Shown here piece after piece: positions 38,066 to 48,442 of a stretch of 64,000 nucleotides of DNA. Positions within the stretch are counted from its first letter, which is position 1. Each line of letters opens with the position of its first letter. This DNA comes from Oscillospiraceae bacterium. GTDB lineage: Bacteria > Bacillota > Clostridia > Oscillospirales > Oscillospiraceae. The notes beneath the pieces are model-generated. The model saw nothing but the letters and a program-made list of their open reading frames with translations, ran no database searches and was not told the DNA's origin. The translations under genes were made by a program, and so were the position numbers. The stretch lies in assembly GCA_022800665.1 (NCBI GenBank), contig JAAWQS010000002.1:42570-106569 (forward strand), given 5' to 3'.

Positions 38066-38449
38066 GCCGCTACCGGAAAACATAAACGCGGTGTCGAGTC
38101 CTTCCAACTCAACACCGCTGACTGTTTCTCATGTAAGCGCACGGAAATAACATCCCCGCTTGCAAAAAGCGGCGGGAATGGGTATAATACTCCCGTGGTG
38201 CAACATAAGATTGCTGTGCTGAGTGCCTGTTTCACTCGTACAGGGCTGCGGGGTGTTGGCGCACCCCGTAGCCTGCCGCAGTCTATGTTTTCTCTTCTAT
38301 ACTAACCCATTTTTCTAAAGATTGCAAGGGGGTCCAACAGAAAAAAATTGAAGAACAGCGAAAAAATCCCCCGGACAGCCCAACGGCCCTCCAGGGGATT
38401 GCGTAATTTAAGTGGGCAAAGGCGGCCCGGCGCGTCAGGCGGCAGAGGC

Positions 38450-39040
38450 TTACCGTTCGTAAGGGGACAGCTCCAAGCGGATAAAATACCCCTGGTCATG
38501 GTCGCAGACGGGGCATTTATTGGGTGCTTTGGTACCATGGAGCACATGACCGCAGTTGAGACAAATCCAACCGGTCTCCACGTCGCTGACAAAGAGCTTA
38601 TTCTCCCGGAGGTACTTGGCGAACCGCTCGAACCGCTGGGCGTGGATTTTCTCAATGGCGGCAATCTGACGGAAATGGCGTGCGATTTCGGTAAAACCTT
38701 CCTCCTCCGCTTTCTGGGCGAAGGCGGGGTAGATGTCGTCAAATTCATCCATTTCGTGTTCTTTGGCCAGCTCCAGCAGCTTCAGGGGCTGCTGCGCCAG
38801 GTCAACGGGATAGTTAGCGGTAATGGTGATGTTCTCACAGCCGCCTTTGACAAGATGGTTATAATAGATTTCCGCGTGCTCTTTCTCCTGCCCGGCGGTG
38901 TAGAGGAAGACTTGCTCCAGGGCCTGCAGCTTGTTTTGACAGCAGATGTCTGCCGCAAAGGTATAGCGGTTCCTGGCTTGGCTCTCTCCGGCGAACGCCC
39001 GCAGTAGGTTCTCTTTCGTTACACTGTCTTTCAGTTCCAT
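38450..39040 (-). CDS. Rubrerythrin
   Basis: Ferritin-like diiron motifs plus C-terminal rubredoxin-like CLNCGHVLHGTKAPNKCPVCDHDQGYF. Confidence 0.95.
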   Translation of the reverse strand: MELKDSVTKENLLRAFAGESQARNRYTFAADICCQNKLQALEQVFLYTAGQEKEHAEIYYNHLVKGGCENITITANYPVDLAQQPLKLLELAKEHEMDEFDDIYPAFAQKAEEEGFTEIARHFRQIAAIEKIHAQRFERFAKYLRENKLFVSDVETGWICLNCGHVLHGTKAPNKCPVCDHDQGYFIRLELSPYER

Positions 39041-39080
39041 GGGTCTGCTCCTTTCGGGAATGTGGAATATCCTTAGTCTC

Positions 39081-39115
39081 TTCCTGTGTGTCCCGTTTTA
39101 TTCCTGTGTGTCCCG
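39081..39115. repeat. 15-bp direct repeat pair with exact 20-bp period upstream of the rubrerythrin gene
   Basis: TTCCTGTGTGTCCCG at 39081-39095 and 39101-39115. Confidence 0.85.
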
Positions 39116-39177
39116 ATTGGAGAGATTTGGAAGCAACGCCCTCGCCGCGCTTTCAACATACGTCTTTCCCCATCTCC

Positions 39178-41385
39178 TCACCGCAGCCTCCACCGCAGCC
39201 CGCTGTACCGCCGCTGCTGACGGTCATTCGCGGCCATACGGCTAAGGGTCTGTCCATCGCCCACGACAATCAGCAGTTCTCTGGCCCTGGTCACGCCGGT
39301 GTACAGTACCCCCCGCACCATCAGCGCAGGGGCGGCGGGCAGTACAGCCAGTATGACCGCCTGATACTCGCTGCCCTGGCTCTTGTGCACTGTCACAGCA
39401 TATGCTAATTCCAGTTCCAGCAGCATCTCCGCCGTGTATGTGGCGGTGCGTCCGTCAAAACAGACGGTGAGCAGCTCGCCGGATGGGTCGATCTCCTCCA
39501 CCACGCCTACATCGCCGTTAAAAATACCCGCGCCGGTTTCGCCGTCCTCCCGTACCCAGAGAACATCGTAGTTGTTGCGGATTTGCATCACCCGGTCCCC
39601 GGTGCGGAAGACCATCTCGCCCCATACAATCTGCCGCTTGTCCGCCGCCGGCGGGTTCAGAGCCGCTTGCAGGGCGCGGTTCATCACGCCGGTTCCCCAA
39701 GGCCCCTTCCTCGTGGGACAGAGCACCTGGATTTGACTGGCAGGAATGCCCATATTACCGGGCAGCCGCTTCTGGCACAGCTCTACCACCAATTCCACCA
39801 GTGATTCCGGGTCCCGGCGGCGCATAAAGAAGAAGTCGCTGTCCGGCTGATTGCGCAGGTCGGGCAGCTGGCCCTGATTGATGGTATGGGCAGTGCGGAC
39901 AATGGCGGAGGCTTGGGCCTGCCGGAAAATTTCGGTGAGGCAGACCGTAGCTACCCGCCCGCTTCGAATCAGGTCGCTAAACACGTTTCCCGGCCCTACG
40001 CTGGGCAGCTGGTCCGGGTCCCCCACCATAATCAGACGGCAGTCGGAACGAAGCGCGGACAGCAGGGCGCACATCAGAGGCAGGTCCACCATGCTCATCT
40101 CGTCTACAATCACCGCTTCGGCCTGTAAAGGTTCATTCTCATTTTTCTGGTAAGTGACCTCGCCAGTCTCCTCCCGCCAGGTCATTCCCAGGGCCCGGTG
40201 AATGGTCTGGGCTTCCCGTCCGCACAGCTCCCCCAGACGCTTTGCCGCCCGGCCTGTGGGCGCCATCAGCAGAATCGAACAGCCCATCCGGTCCAGCAGA
40301 GCCACAATGCCCCGGACAGAGGTGGTCTTGCCGGTACCGGGACCGCCGGTAAGAAGGATAATCCCCTCCTTTGCCGCCAGCTCCACCGCCCGCCGCTGTG
40401 CGGGCGCGTAGGCAAGGCCCTGTTCGGTCTCGATCTGCTCCAGGATTTTGTCCACCCGGCTGGCTATGTAGTCGGACCGCTCTGCTTGACTGAGCAGCAT
40501 TTTCTCCAGTTTTTCAGCCACATAGGTTTCCGCCTCAAAGAGCCGGGGAAGGTAGCAGGCTTCCAGCCGGGCTACGGTCTCGCAGCGGATACCGCGCCGC
40601 TGGATAAGGTTGTCCAGCGCAATTTCCACCATGTCCAAAGGGCAGTCGATGAGCTGGGCCGCCGCTGCCGCCAGCTTGTCGCGGGGCAGGAAGACGTGTC
40701 CGTTATTCAGATTGTAGCTCAGCTCAAAGAGGGCCGCGGCTTCCACCCGGCGGCTGCTGTCCCCGGCCATGCCCATGGACAGGGCAATCTCGTCCACAAC
40801 GCCGAAGCTGATGCCGTACGCATCGTCAACCAACAGGTAGGGGTCATCCTTTACCGCATCCAAGGCCCCAGGACCATAGCGGCGGTAGAGCTGGAGAGCC
40901 AGAGCCAGCGGCAGGTCATTCTGACTCAAAAAATCCAGCAGCCTCCGCATACCGGTCTGGTAGCGGAAGCTCTCTGTAATCTCCTTGGCCCGCCGGGGGG
41001 TGATGCCCTTCACCTGGCTCAGCCGTTCCGGCGTGTCCTCCAGGACGGTCAGGGTATCCGCGCCGAAGTATTCCACCAGCCGCTCAGCCGTGGCAGGCCC
41101 TACGCCCTTCATCACGCCGGAGGACAGATAGAGCAGGATTTCCGCCTCGGTGGTGGGGAGGTAGCGTTCGATGCGGCGGGCCTGAAACTGTTCCCCGTGG
41201 ACCGGGTGGCTGACCCACTGTCCGGTAACAACCAGGTCCTCTCCCGGCGCGGCGCAGGGGATGGTCCCCACCACGGTCACAGCCTCGCCGTCGCCTGTGA
41301 CCAGGCGCAGCACGGTATAGCCGTTGTCCTCGTTCTGAAAGATTACATGCTGAATCGTACCGCTGATCATGGCGTATCCGCTCAT
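39178..41385 (-). CDS. recD2: ATP-dependent RecD-like DNA helicase (RecD2)
   Basis: HhH-rich N-terminus, GGPGTGKTTSVRGIVALLD Walker A, DEMSMVD, AVTVHKSQGSEY; SD aaggag before ATG. Confidence 0.93.
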   Translation of the reverse strand: MSGYAMISGTIQHVIFQNEDNGYTVLRLVTGDGEAVTVVGTIPCAAPGEDLVVTGQWVSHPVHGEQFQARRIERYLPTTEAEILLYLSSGVMKGVGPATAERLVEYFGADTLTVLEDTPERLSQVKGITPRRAKEITESFRYQTGMRRLLDFLSQNDLPLALALQLYRRYGPGALDAVKDDPYLLVDDAYGISFGVVDEIALSMGMAGDSSRRVEAAALFELSYNLNNGHVFLPRDKLAAAAAQLIDCPLDMVEIALDNLIQRRGIRCETVARLEACYLPRLFEAETYVAEKLEKMLLSQAERSDYIASRVDKILEQIETEQGLAYAPAQRRAVELAAKEGIILLTGGPGTGKTTSVRGIVALLDRMGCSILLMAPTGRAAKRLGELCGREAQTIHRALGMTWREETGEVTYQKNENEPLQAEAVIVDEMSMVDLPLMCALLSALRSDCRLIMVGDPDQLPSVGPGNVFSDLIRSGRVATVCLTEIFRQAQASAIVRTAHTINQGQLPDLRNQPDSDFFFMRRRDPESLVELVVELCQKRLPGNMGIPASQIQVLCPTRKGPWGTGVMNRALQAALNPPAADKRQIVWGEMVFRTGDRVMQIRNNYDVLWVREDGETGAGIFNGDVGVVEEIDPSGELLTVCFDGRTATYTAEMLLELELAYAVTVHKSQGSEYQAVILAVLPAAPALMVRGVLYTGVTRARELLIVVGDGQTLSRMAANDRQQRRYSGLRWRLR

Positions 41386-41397
41386 TTTCCGCACTCC

Positions 41398-41739
41398 TTA
41401 TTGACTGTCGTCCAGATATTTGCTGACGTCCTCAGGACGGCAGATTGTGACCCACCGGTCCTGCCTGGCAATCAGCCTGGATAATTTTTGTCCTTCCTTG
41501 TTCAGCCCGCAGTCCACCAGCAGGATCAGACTGAAAACATTCTGCTCCTGCCGGATGCGCCTGAGGGTACGGACCTGCTGTTCCAACGTCTCGCCGTTTC
41601 CCTGGGCCGGAATCAAAGCTACCAAAGACCGCTGCCGGGGCGTTCCGGGGCAGAGAACCGCCCGTACCAGTCCCCACAGCAGCGACGCCAGCCCTACCGC
41701 CGCCAGCATCGCCAGCAATCCATCCTGCCATAGCTGCAT
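41398..41739 (-). CDS. Single-TM hypothetical protein
   Basis: ORF MQLWQDGLLAMLAAVGLASLLWGLVRAV... Confidence 0.55.
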   Translation of the reverse strand: MQLWQDGLLAMLAAVGLASLLWGLVRAVLCPGTPRQRSLVALIPAQGNGETLEQQVRTLRRIRQEQNVFSLILLVDCGLNKEGQKLSRLIARQDRWVTICRPEDVSKYLDDSQ

Positions 41740-41812
41740 AACCGTTCCTCCGTTCTGCTTGCGTTCAAGACAGTGTATGCAAAAACAGAGGGATTGGTCA
41801 TTGCCGGACGGG

Positions 41813-42298
41813 TCAAAACAGGCTTGCCACGCCAAAGGTCAGAATACTGATTGCCAGACCGGCAATCACAATTCCCGCAAAAATGGACGGCAGCGCTTTG
41901 CGCAGAGGCATGTCCAGGAACGCCGCCGCCAGGGAGCCGGTCCACGCGCCGGTTCCCGGCAGAGGGATGGCCACGAAGATCAAAAGCCCCAGATATTTGT
42001 ATTTCGTCACAGTCTGGCCCTTCAGATGGGCCTTGCGCTCCAGCTTGTCCACCAGACTGTTCAGCCAGGGCAGGCGGCGGCGCATCCACTGAAAAATCCG
42101 CCGGATATACACCACAATAAAGGGGACCGGCAGCATATTGCCCAGCACAGCGGCCAGACAGGCCGCCCACACCGGCAGGCCGCGGGCCACGCCGAAGGGA
42201 ATACCCAGGCGCAGTTCAGCCACGGGAATCATAGAGACCATGGCGGTGAAGCAGAATTCCCCCGCCGGATTTTCGGTCAGCCATTGCATTACGTCCAT
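41813..42298 (-). CDS. Small multi-drug export family protein (COG2426-like)
   Basis: MVSMIPVAELRLGIPFGVARGLPVW...YLGLLIFVAIPLPGTGAWTGSLAAAFLDM. Confidence 0.85.
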   Translation of the reverse strand: MDVMQWLTENPAGEFCFTAMVSMIPVAELRLGIPFGVARGLPVWAACLAAVLGNMLPVPFIVVYIRRIFQWMRRRLPWLNSLVDKLERKAHLKGQTVTKYKYLGLLIFVAIPLPGTGAWTGSLAAAFLDMPLRKALPSIFAGIVIAGLAISILTFGVASLF

Positions 42299-42328
42299 AT
42301 CTCTGTTGTCTACCTCGATTCTATCGGG

Positions 42329-45154
42329 TTACGGGAGCAGTTTTTTCAAATAGCGCCCGGTATAACTGGCCTCACAGGCGGCAACCTCCTCAGGCGTGCC
42401 GGTGCAGACCACCGTGCCGCCGCCGTCGCCGCCCTCCGGACCCAGGTCGATGATGTGGTCCGCGCACTTGATGACGTCCAGGTTATGCTCGATCACCACC
42501 ACCGTGTTCCCCGCGTCCACCAGCCGCTGCAATACCTCCAGCAGTTTGCCCACGTCGTCGGTATGGAGGCCGGTGGTGGGCTCGTCCAGAATATAGATGG
42601 TGCTGCCGGTACTGCGTTTGCTCAGCTCGGCAGCCAGCTTCACCCGCTGGGCCTCGCCGCCGGAGAGGGTGGTGGACGCCTGGCCCACCTTGATATAACC
42701 CAGGCCCACATCGCACAGAGTCTCCATCCGGCGTCCGATCTTCGGCAGGGGTTTGAAGAACTCCTTGGCCTCCTCCGCCGTCATCTCCAGTACGTCGTGG
42801 ATATTTTTTCCCTTGTAGCGCACCTCCAGCGTCTCCCGGTTATACCGCTTGCCTTTGCAGACCTCGCAGGGGACGTAGATGTCCGGCAGGAAGTGCATCT
42901 CGATTTTCAGCAGTCCGTCCCCGGAGCAGGCTTCGCAGCGTCCGCCCCGGACGTTGAAGCTGAACCGGCCTGAACCGTAGCCCCTGGCCTTGGCCTCCGG
43001 GGTGGAGGCGAACAGGTCCCGGATGTCGTTGAACACGCCGGTGTAGGTGGCGGGATTGGACCGCGGGGTGCGGCCAATAGGACTCTGATCAATGCTGATG
43101 ACCTTGTCCAGATTTTCCTCGCCCTCAATGGCGTCGTGGCGGCCTGGACGGCGCTTCATCCGGTTCAGGTCCGCGCCCAGCCGCTTAAACAGAATCTCAT
43201 TCACCAGGGACGATTTCCCGGACCCGGACACGCCGGTGACGCAGGTAAACGTCCCCAGGGGGATGCTCACGTCAATACCCCGGAGATTGTTCTCCGCCGC
43301 GCCCCGGATGGTCAGCATTTTTCCGTTTCCCTTCCGCCGCTGCTCCGGCAGAGCGATATAACGCCGTCCGCTGAGGTACTGTCCGGTGAGGGAGTTGGGG
43401 TCCGCCGACACCTCCTCCGGGGTCCCGGCGGCGACAATATACCCGCCGTGGACCCCCGCGCCGGGGCCGACGTCGATAATATAGTCCGCCGCGCGCATGG
43501 TGTCCTCGTCGTGCTCCACCACCACCAGCGTGTTTCCCAGGTCCCGCAGCTTCCGCAGGGTAGCGAGCAGTTTGTCGTTGTCCCGCTGGTGCAGGCCGAT
43601 AGACGGCTCGTCCAGGATATACAGCACACCCATCAGGCTGGAGCCGATCTGCGTAGCCAGACGGATGCGCTGGCTCTCGCCGCCGGAGAGGGTGGCGGCG
43701 CTGCGGCTGAGGGTCAGGTACTCCAGCCCCACGCTGCGGAGGAAGCCCAGCCGGGATTTGATCTCCTTCAGGATGCGCTCCGCAATCAGCATCTGAGTCT
43801 GGGTCAGGACCAGGCGGTCCACAAACGCCAGAGCCTCTGTTACAGGCAGGGTGGTGAAGTCATAGATACTGCTGCCGCCCACCGTCACCGCCAGGCTCTC
43901 CATCTTCAGCCGCCGGCCCTTGCACACCGGGCAGGGGCTTTCGCTCATCAGCTCCTCCAGGTCCCGGCGGGAGGACTCGGACTGGGTCTCGCTGTAGCGC
44001 CGCTGGAGGTTGTTGCAGATGCCCTCAAAGCTCTGGTGCAGCACGCCTTTGCCCTGGGGCCTGTCGTACTTCAGGTCCAGCTTTTCACCCTTGGTGCCGT
44101 AGAGAATGATGTCCCGCACCCCGTCGGACAGGTCCTGCCAGGGGGTGGTGAGCTTGAAACGGTACTTCTTTGCCAGGGCGTCGAAATACATGCGGCTGAT
44201 GCCGTCCCCGCGGATGTTGGACCATCCGCTGGCCTGAATTGCGCCGTCCAGGATGGATTTTGTCTCGTCCGGCACCACCAGCTGCGGGTCGATTTTCAGC
44301 TGACTGCCCAGGCCCGTGCAGGCGGGACAGGCTCCATAGGGATTGTTGAAAGAGAACATGCGGGGCGCAAGCTCTTCGATGCTCACGCCGCAGTCCTCGC
44401 AGGCGTAGTTCTGGGAAAACAGGATATCCCGCTCTTCCTGGAGCAGATTGGCGATGACCAATCCACCGGCCAGACCGGAGGCGGTCTCCACGCTGTCTGT
44501 CAGCCGCTGGCGGATATCGGGCCGGATGACCAGCCGGTCCACCACAATCTCAATATTGTGCTTTTTGTTCTTCTCCAGCCGGATTTCCTCGGTCAGCTCG
44601 TACAGTGCGCCGTCCACCCGGACGCGGACGTACCCGGACCGCCGGGCATCCTCAAAAATCTTGGTATACTCGCCCTTTCTGGCCCGAATGACCGGGGCTA
44701 AAATCTGGATGCGGGAACCTTCCGGCAGCTCCAGAATCTGGTCGATGATCTGGTCAATGGTCTGCTGGCGGATTTCCTTGCCGCAGATGGGACAGTGGGG
44801 CGTACCGGCCCTGGCCCAGAGCAGGCGGAGGTAGTCATAAATTTCCGTGACCGTGCCGACGGTGGAGCGGGGGTTTTTGCTGGTGGTCTTCTGGTCGATG
44901 GAGATGGCGGGGGAGAGGCCGTCGATATAGTCCACATCCGGCTTCTCCATCTGGCCCAGAAACATGCGGGCGTAAGAGCTGAGGCTCTCCACATACCGCC
45001 GCTGTCCCTCGGCGTAGATGGTGTCAAACGCCAGGCTGGATTTGCCGGAGCCCGACAGTCCCGTGATAACCACCAGCTGATCCCTGGGGATTTCCACGTC
45101 CACATTTTTTAAGTTGTTCTGACGGGCGCCTTTGATATAGATTTTGTCCTGCAT
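42329..45154 (-). CDS. uvrA: Excinuclease ABC subunit A
   Basis: [59 protein letters not shown]...; two ABC ATPase cassettes. Confidence 0.97.
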   Translation of the reverse strand: MQDKIYIKGARQNNLKNVDVEIPRDQLVVITGLSGSGKSSLAFDTIYAEGQRRYVESLSSYARMFLGQMEKPDVDYIDGLSPAISIDQKTTSKNPRSTVGTVTEIYDYLRLLWARAGTPHCPICGKEIRQQTIDQIIDQILELPEGSRIQILAPVIRARKGEYTKIFEDARRSGYVRVRVDGALYELTEEIRLEKNKKHNIEIVVDRLVIRPDIRQRLTDSVETASGLAGGLVIANLLQEERDILFSQNYACEDCGVSIEELAPRMFSFNNPYGACPACTGLGSQLKIDPQLVVPDETKSILDGAIQASGWSNIRGDGISRMYFDALAKKYRFKLTTPWQDLSDGVRDIILYGTKGEKLDLKYDRPQGKGVLHQSFEGICNNLQRRYSETQSESSRRDLEELMSESPCPVCKGRRLKMESLAVTVGGSSIYDFTTLPVTEALAFVDRLVLTQTQMLIAERILKEIKSRLGFLRSVGLEYLTLSRSAATLSGGESQRIRLATQIGSSLMGVLYILDEPSIGLHQRDNDKLLATLRKLRDLGNTLVVVEHDEDTMRAADYIIDVGPGAGVHGGYIVAAGTPEEVSADPNSLTGQYLSGRRYIALPEQRRKGNGKMLTIRGAAENNLRGIDVSIPLGTFTCVTGVSGSGKSSLVNEILFKRLGADLNRMKRRPGRHDAIEGEENLDKVISIDQSPIGRTPRSNPATYTGVFNDIRDLFASTPEAKARGYGSGRFSFNVRGGRCEACSGDGLLKIEMHFLPDIYVPCEVCKGKRYNRETLEVRYKGKNIHDVLEMTAEEAKEFFKPLPKIGRRMETLCDVGLGYIKVGQASTTLSGGEAQRVKLAAELSKRSTGSTIYILDEPTTGLHTDDVGKLLEVLQRLVDAGNTVVVIEHNLDVIKCADHIIDLGPEGGDGGGTVVCTGTPEEVAACEASYTGRYLKKLLP

Positions 45155-45248
45155 GGGGAGACCTTCCTTATTCCATAATCTAAATAGTTGTAACCGCCGC
45201 AGCTCTTATTTCCTGCGGGGATGAAAAAACAGACTTCCATACATCGCC

Positions 45249-45277
45249 TTGGCAAACAGGGGGTGGGCGCCTATAAT
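45249..45277 (+). promoter_or_regulatory. Promoter of the uvrA-uvrB intergenic transcription unit
   Basis: TTGGCA-N17-TATAAT. Confidence 0.7.
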
Positions 45278-45299
45278 AAAAACAGAAGGGCGCTGCCGT

Positions 45300-45422
45300 A
45301 TGGCGGTCAGCCCAGTATTGTCAACTTACATAGCAGTTGACCGCCTGGGGTCCATCCGGGCGGTCAACACGCTATGTGGTCAAAACATGCATTGCCACAA
45401 TTGCAAAGAGAATTGTAAGTAG
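45300..45422 (+). CDS. Possible 40-aa Cys-rich peptide (MAVSPVLSTYIAVDRLGSIRAVNTLCGQNMHCHNCKENCK)
   Basis: ORF in the intergenic transcript, SD-like AGAAGGG 9 nt upstream; not in the supplied ORF track because of its length. Confidence 0.35.
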   Translation: MAVSPVLSTYIAVDRLGSIRAVNTLCGQNMHCHNCKENCK

Positions 45423-45449
45423 ACAACGCAAAAACTGTTTCTCCCGCAT
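45372..45449 (-). CDS. Possible 25-aa hydrophobic peptide antisense to the transcript (MREKQFLRCLLTILFAIVAMHVLTT)
   Basis: ORF with SD-like AGGTGAGG; hydrophobic core; no good promoter seen on this strand. Confidence 0.25.
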   Translation of the reverse strand: MREKQFLRCLLTILFAIVAMHVLTT

Positions 45450-45483
45450 TCGCCTCACCTGGCGCTATGATTTGTCAATTTTT

Positions 45484-45510
45484 GCCACCCGATAGCCGGG
45501 CGGCTTTTTT
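45484..45510 (+). terminator. Intrinsic terminator
   Basis: GCCACCCGATAGCCGGGCGGCTTTTTT. Confidence 0.7.
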
Positions 45511-45591
45511 ATGCTTCCCCAGAGCCGCGCCGCGTTCCAACAGTTACGATCCATTTGACACATAGCAAGCGGACTGCGGCATATAACTTGA

Positions 45592-47559
45592 TTACTTGAC
45601 CTCCTTGCGCAGCTCAATCAACCGGTCGCGTAGAATGGCGGCGTACTCAAACTCCAGCATTTTCGCCGCTTCCTTCATCTGCTTTTCAATCTTGGCGATT
45701 TCCTCCTCGACCTCCCGCTTCGTCAGCTTGCGGCCCGCCTTCTTCTGGGACGCCTCCTCCGCCTTGGACATCTCCAGAATCTCCCGCACGGACTTAATCA
45801 CCGTCTTCGGGACGATGCCGTGCTCCTGATTGAAAGCGTCCTGAATCTTCCGCCGCCGTGCGGTCTCGTCCATAGCGGAACGCATGCTGCGGGTGATGGT
45901 GTCGGCGTACAAAATGACCAGTCCCTCCGCGTTTCGCGCGGCGCGGCCAATGGTCTGGATCAGGCTGGTTTCGCTGCGGAGGAAGCCCTCCTTGTCCGCG
46001 TCCAGAATCGCCACCAGGCTCACCTCCGGCATGTCCAGCCCTTCCCGCAGGAGGTTGATGCCCACCAGTACGTCGAATTCCCCCAGACGCAGGTCGCGGA
46101 TCAGCTCCATGCGCTCGATGGTCTCCACGTCGTGGTGCATGTACCGCACTTTGATACCCGCTTTTTGCAGATATTCCGTCAAATCCTCCGCCATTTTTTT
46201 TGTCAGCGTGGTCACAAGCGTCCGCTCGTTCCGGGCGGACCGGGCGTTGATCTCTCCAATCAGATCGTCGATCTGTCCCGTCACGGGCCGGACCTCCACC
46301 TGGGGGTCCAGCAGTCCCGTGGGCCGGATGACCTGCTCCACAATCTGGTCCGCCTGTCCCCGCTCGTAGTCCGCCGGGGTGGCGGAGACATACACCGCCT
46401 GATGGAACCGGGTCTGGAACTCGTCGAACTTCAAAGGCCGGTTGTCAAAGGCGCAGGGCAGGCGGAAGCCGTATTGAATCAGACTCTCCTTCCTGGCCCG
46501 GTCGCCGTTGAACATGGCCCGGACCTGGGGGAGGGTGACGTGGCTCTCGTCCACGAACAATACGAAGTCGTCGGGAAAGTAATCCATCAGCGTCAGCGGC
46601 GGGGACCCCGCCGGACGCCCGGAAATCACCCGGCTGTAGTTCTCAATGCCGCTGCAATATCCCAGCTCCCGCATCATCTCCAGGTCGTAGGCGGTGCGCT
46701 GGCGGACGCGCTGGGCTTCGACGAGCTTGCCGTTGTCCACGAAATACTTCTCCCGTTCCTCCAGCTCCTGCTCGATCTCCACGATGGCCCGTTCCATCTT
46801 CTCCCTGCTGGTAACGTAGTGGCTGGCGGGCCAGACGGGGATGTTGGTCAGACGCCGGATGACCGTGCCTGTGACGCCGTTGACCTCGCTGATACGGTCA
46901 ATCTCGTTCCCGAAGAACTCCACCCGCAGCGCGTTGTCCCGCCAGTACGCCGGCCACAGCTCCACCGTGTCCCCGCGGACCCGAAACATATTCCGTTCAA
47001 AAGCGATGTCGTTGCGCTCGTAGCGGATGTCCACCAGACGCCGCAGCAGCTCGTCCCGCTCCATGTTCGCCCCCACGCGCAGGGTAATCATCATGTTCTC
47101 AAAATCCTCCGGCTCGCCCAGGCCGTAGATGCAGCTGACGGAGGAGACTACAATGACGTCCCGCCGCTCCAGAAGGGAGGCGGTTGCGCTCAGGCGCAGG
47201 CGGTCGATCTCCTCGTTGATGGAGGCGTCTTTTTCGATGAAGGTGTCGGTGTGGGCAATATAGGCTTCCGGCTGGTAGTAGTCGTAGTAGGAGACAAAAT
47301 ACTCCACCGCGTTGTTGGGAAAGAACTCTTTGAACTCCTCGCACAGCTGGGCGGCCAGCGTTTTGTTGTGGGCCAGAATCAGCGCGGGACGCTGGACGGC
47401 CTCAATAATCTTTGCCATTGTGTAGGTCTTGCCGGAGCCGGTGACGCCCAGCAGCACCTGCTCCCGCAGGCCGTCGCTCAGACCCTGCGCCAGTTTCGCA
47501 ATGGCCTGGGGCTGGTCGCCTGCGGGCTTATATTCGGAAACAACTTGGAAATCGGGCAT
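45592..47559 (-). CDS. uvrB: Excinuclease ABC subunit B
   Basis: [49 protein letters not shown] motif C-terminus. Confidence 0.97.
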   Translation of the reverse strand: MPDFQVVSEYKPAGDQPQAIAKLAQGLSDGLREQVLLGVTGSGKTYTMAKIIEAVQRPALILAHNKTLAAQLCEEFKEFFPNNAVEYFVSYYDYYQPEAYIAHTDTFIEKDASINEEIDRLRLSATASLLERRDVIVVSSVSCIYGLGEPEDFENMMITLRVGANMERDELLRRLVDIRYERNDIAFERNMFRVRGDTVELWPAYWRDNALRVEFFGNEIDRISEVNGVTGTVIRRLTNIPVWPASHYVTSREKMERAIVEIEQELEEREKYFVDNGKLVEAQRVRQRTAYDLEMMRELGYCSGIENYSRVISGRPAGSPPLTLMDYFPDDFVLFVDESHVTLPQVRAMFNGDRARKESLIQYGFRLPCAFDNRPLKFDEFQTRFHQAVYVSATPADYERGQADQIVEQVIRPTGLLDPQVEVRPVTGQIDDLIGEINARSARNERTLVTTLTKKMAEDLTEYLQKAGIKVRYMHHDVETIERMELIRDLRLGEFDVLVGINLLREGLDMPEVSLVAILDADKEGFLRSETSLIQTIGRAARNAEGLVILYADTITRSMRSAMDETARRRKIQDAFNQEHGIVPKTVIKSVREILEMSKAEEASQKKAGRKLTKREVEEEIAKIEKQMKEAAKMLEFEYAAILRDRLIELRKEVK

Positions 47560-47574
47560 AGCAGGCGCCTCCTG

Positions 47575-48288
47575 TCATCGCAGTAAATGGGAGTCGCGGA
47601 AAGAGATGTAGTCGTTGTCCGCGACAATGATGTGGTCGGCGAGGGCCACGCCGATGGCGGCCAACGCCTCCCGCACCTCCTCCGTTCCGGCGCAGTCCTC
47701 CTGGGAGGGCAGGGCCAGACCGCTGGGATGGTTGTGGGCCAGGACCACCGAGACGGCATTGCTGCTGAGGGCATTGACGGCAATCTTCCGCACATCGAAG
47801 TCCACTCCGCCGGAATTACCCTCGTTGATTTTGAAACGTTTAAGCAGCCGCCCCTTGGCGTCCAGGCAGAGCTGGTACATAACCTCGTTTCTCTCCGGGG
47901 ACAGCAGGGTGACAAAATACGCACCCAGCCGCCGGGAGGTATCCAGAATCTCAGCCTCCTCCTCCATGCTGTCGCTCAACGCCCGGCAGTAGACGCGGGG
48001 AAACAGGGAGATGAGCAGGGCGGAGCTTTCCCCCACGCCCTCCACCTTTGTCAGCTCCTCCACAGGCGCGGTGAGCACGTTTTTCAGACTGCCGAACCGC
48101 TTGATCAGCGCATGGGCGATGGGATTGGTATTGGCGCGCGGCACCGCATAGAACAGCAGCAGTTCCAGCAGCTCGTGGGGCTCCAGGACGTCCGCGCCGC
48201 TGCTCAGGTACTTGTTTTTCAGCCGCTGCCGGTGTCCCGCATGGACATTTTCTTTTTTGGCCCCTTTTTCCCTCTTCTGCTTGTCCAT
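47575..48288 (-). CDS. radC: RadC family JAB/MPN domain protein
   Basis: HxH-x10-D motif context VVLAHNHPSGLALPSQED; N-terminal HhH LTKVEGVGESSALLI. Confidence 0.9.
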   Translation of the reverse strand: MDKQKREKGAKKENVHAGHRQRLKNKYLSSGADVLEPHELLELLLFYAVPRANTNPIAHALIKRFGSLKNVLTAPVEELTKVEGVGESSALLISLFPRVYCRALSDSMEEEAEILDTSRRLGAYFVTLLSPERNEVMYQLCLDAKGRLLKRFKINEGNSGGVDFDVRKIAVNALSSNAVSVVLAHNHPSGLALPSQEDCAGTEEVREALAAIGVALADHIIVADNDYISFRDSHLLR

Positions 48289-48383
48289 ATGCCCTCCGTC
48301 CAGCACAAGGTTTCCCTATTGTACCACAGAAACATCTGTTTCACAAGTGGTTTTTCAAATTTCTCCGGGAATTTCCGGAAGCC

Positions 48384-48434
48384 GCTGAAAACAGGGGGCC
48401 GCAGTCCGTCATACGGCTGCGGCCCCCTTGTCTG
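48384..48434. terminator. Terminator
   Basis: GGGGGCCGCAG...CTGCGGCCCCC. Confidence 0.7.
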
Positions 48435-48442
48435 TGGAGCGG

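Larger units (their letters stand above)
45284..45510 (+). ncRNA. Candidate structured transcript, about 227 nt, between uvrA and uvrB
   Basis: Promoter TTGGCA-N17-TATAAT; long hairpin ACATAGCaGTTGACCGCC/GGCGGTCAACacGCTATGT; ACAATT..AATTGT hairpin; terminator GCCaCCCGatagcCGGGcGGCTTTTTT. Confidence 0.55.

Noticed and set aside
37990-38300. c-di-GMP or other known riboswitch upstream of the LRR/SLH gene
   Set aside because: I could not find the conserved cores of the classes I know; reported only as an uncharacterised structured leader.
43136-44701. Plus-strand 521-aa ORF opposite uvrA
   Set aside because: Shadow ORF; uvrA is unambiguous.
45820-47586. Plus-strand 588-aa ORF opposite uvrB
   Set aside because: Shadow ORF; uvrB is unambiguous.
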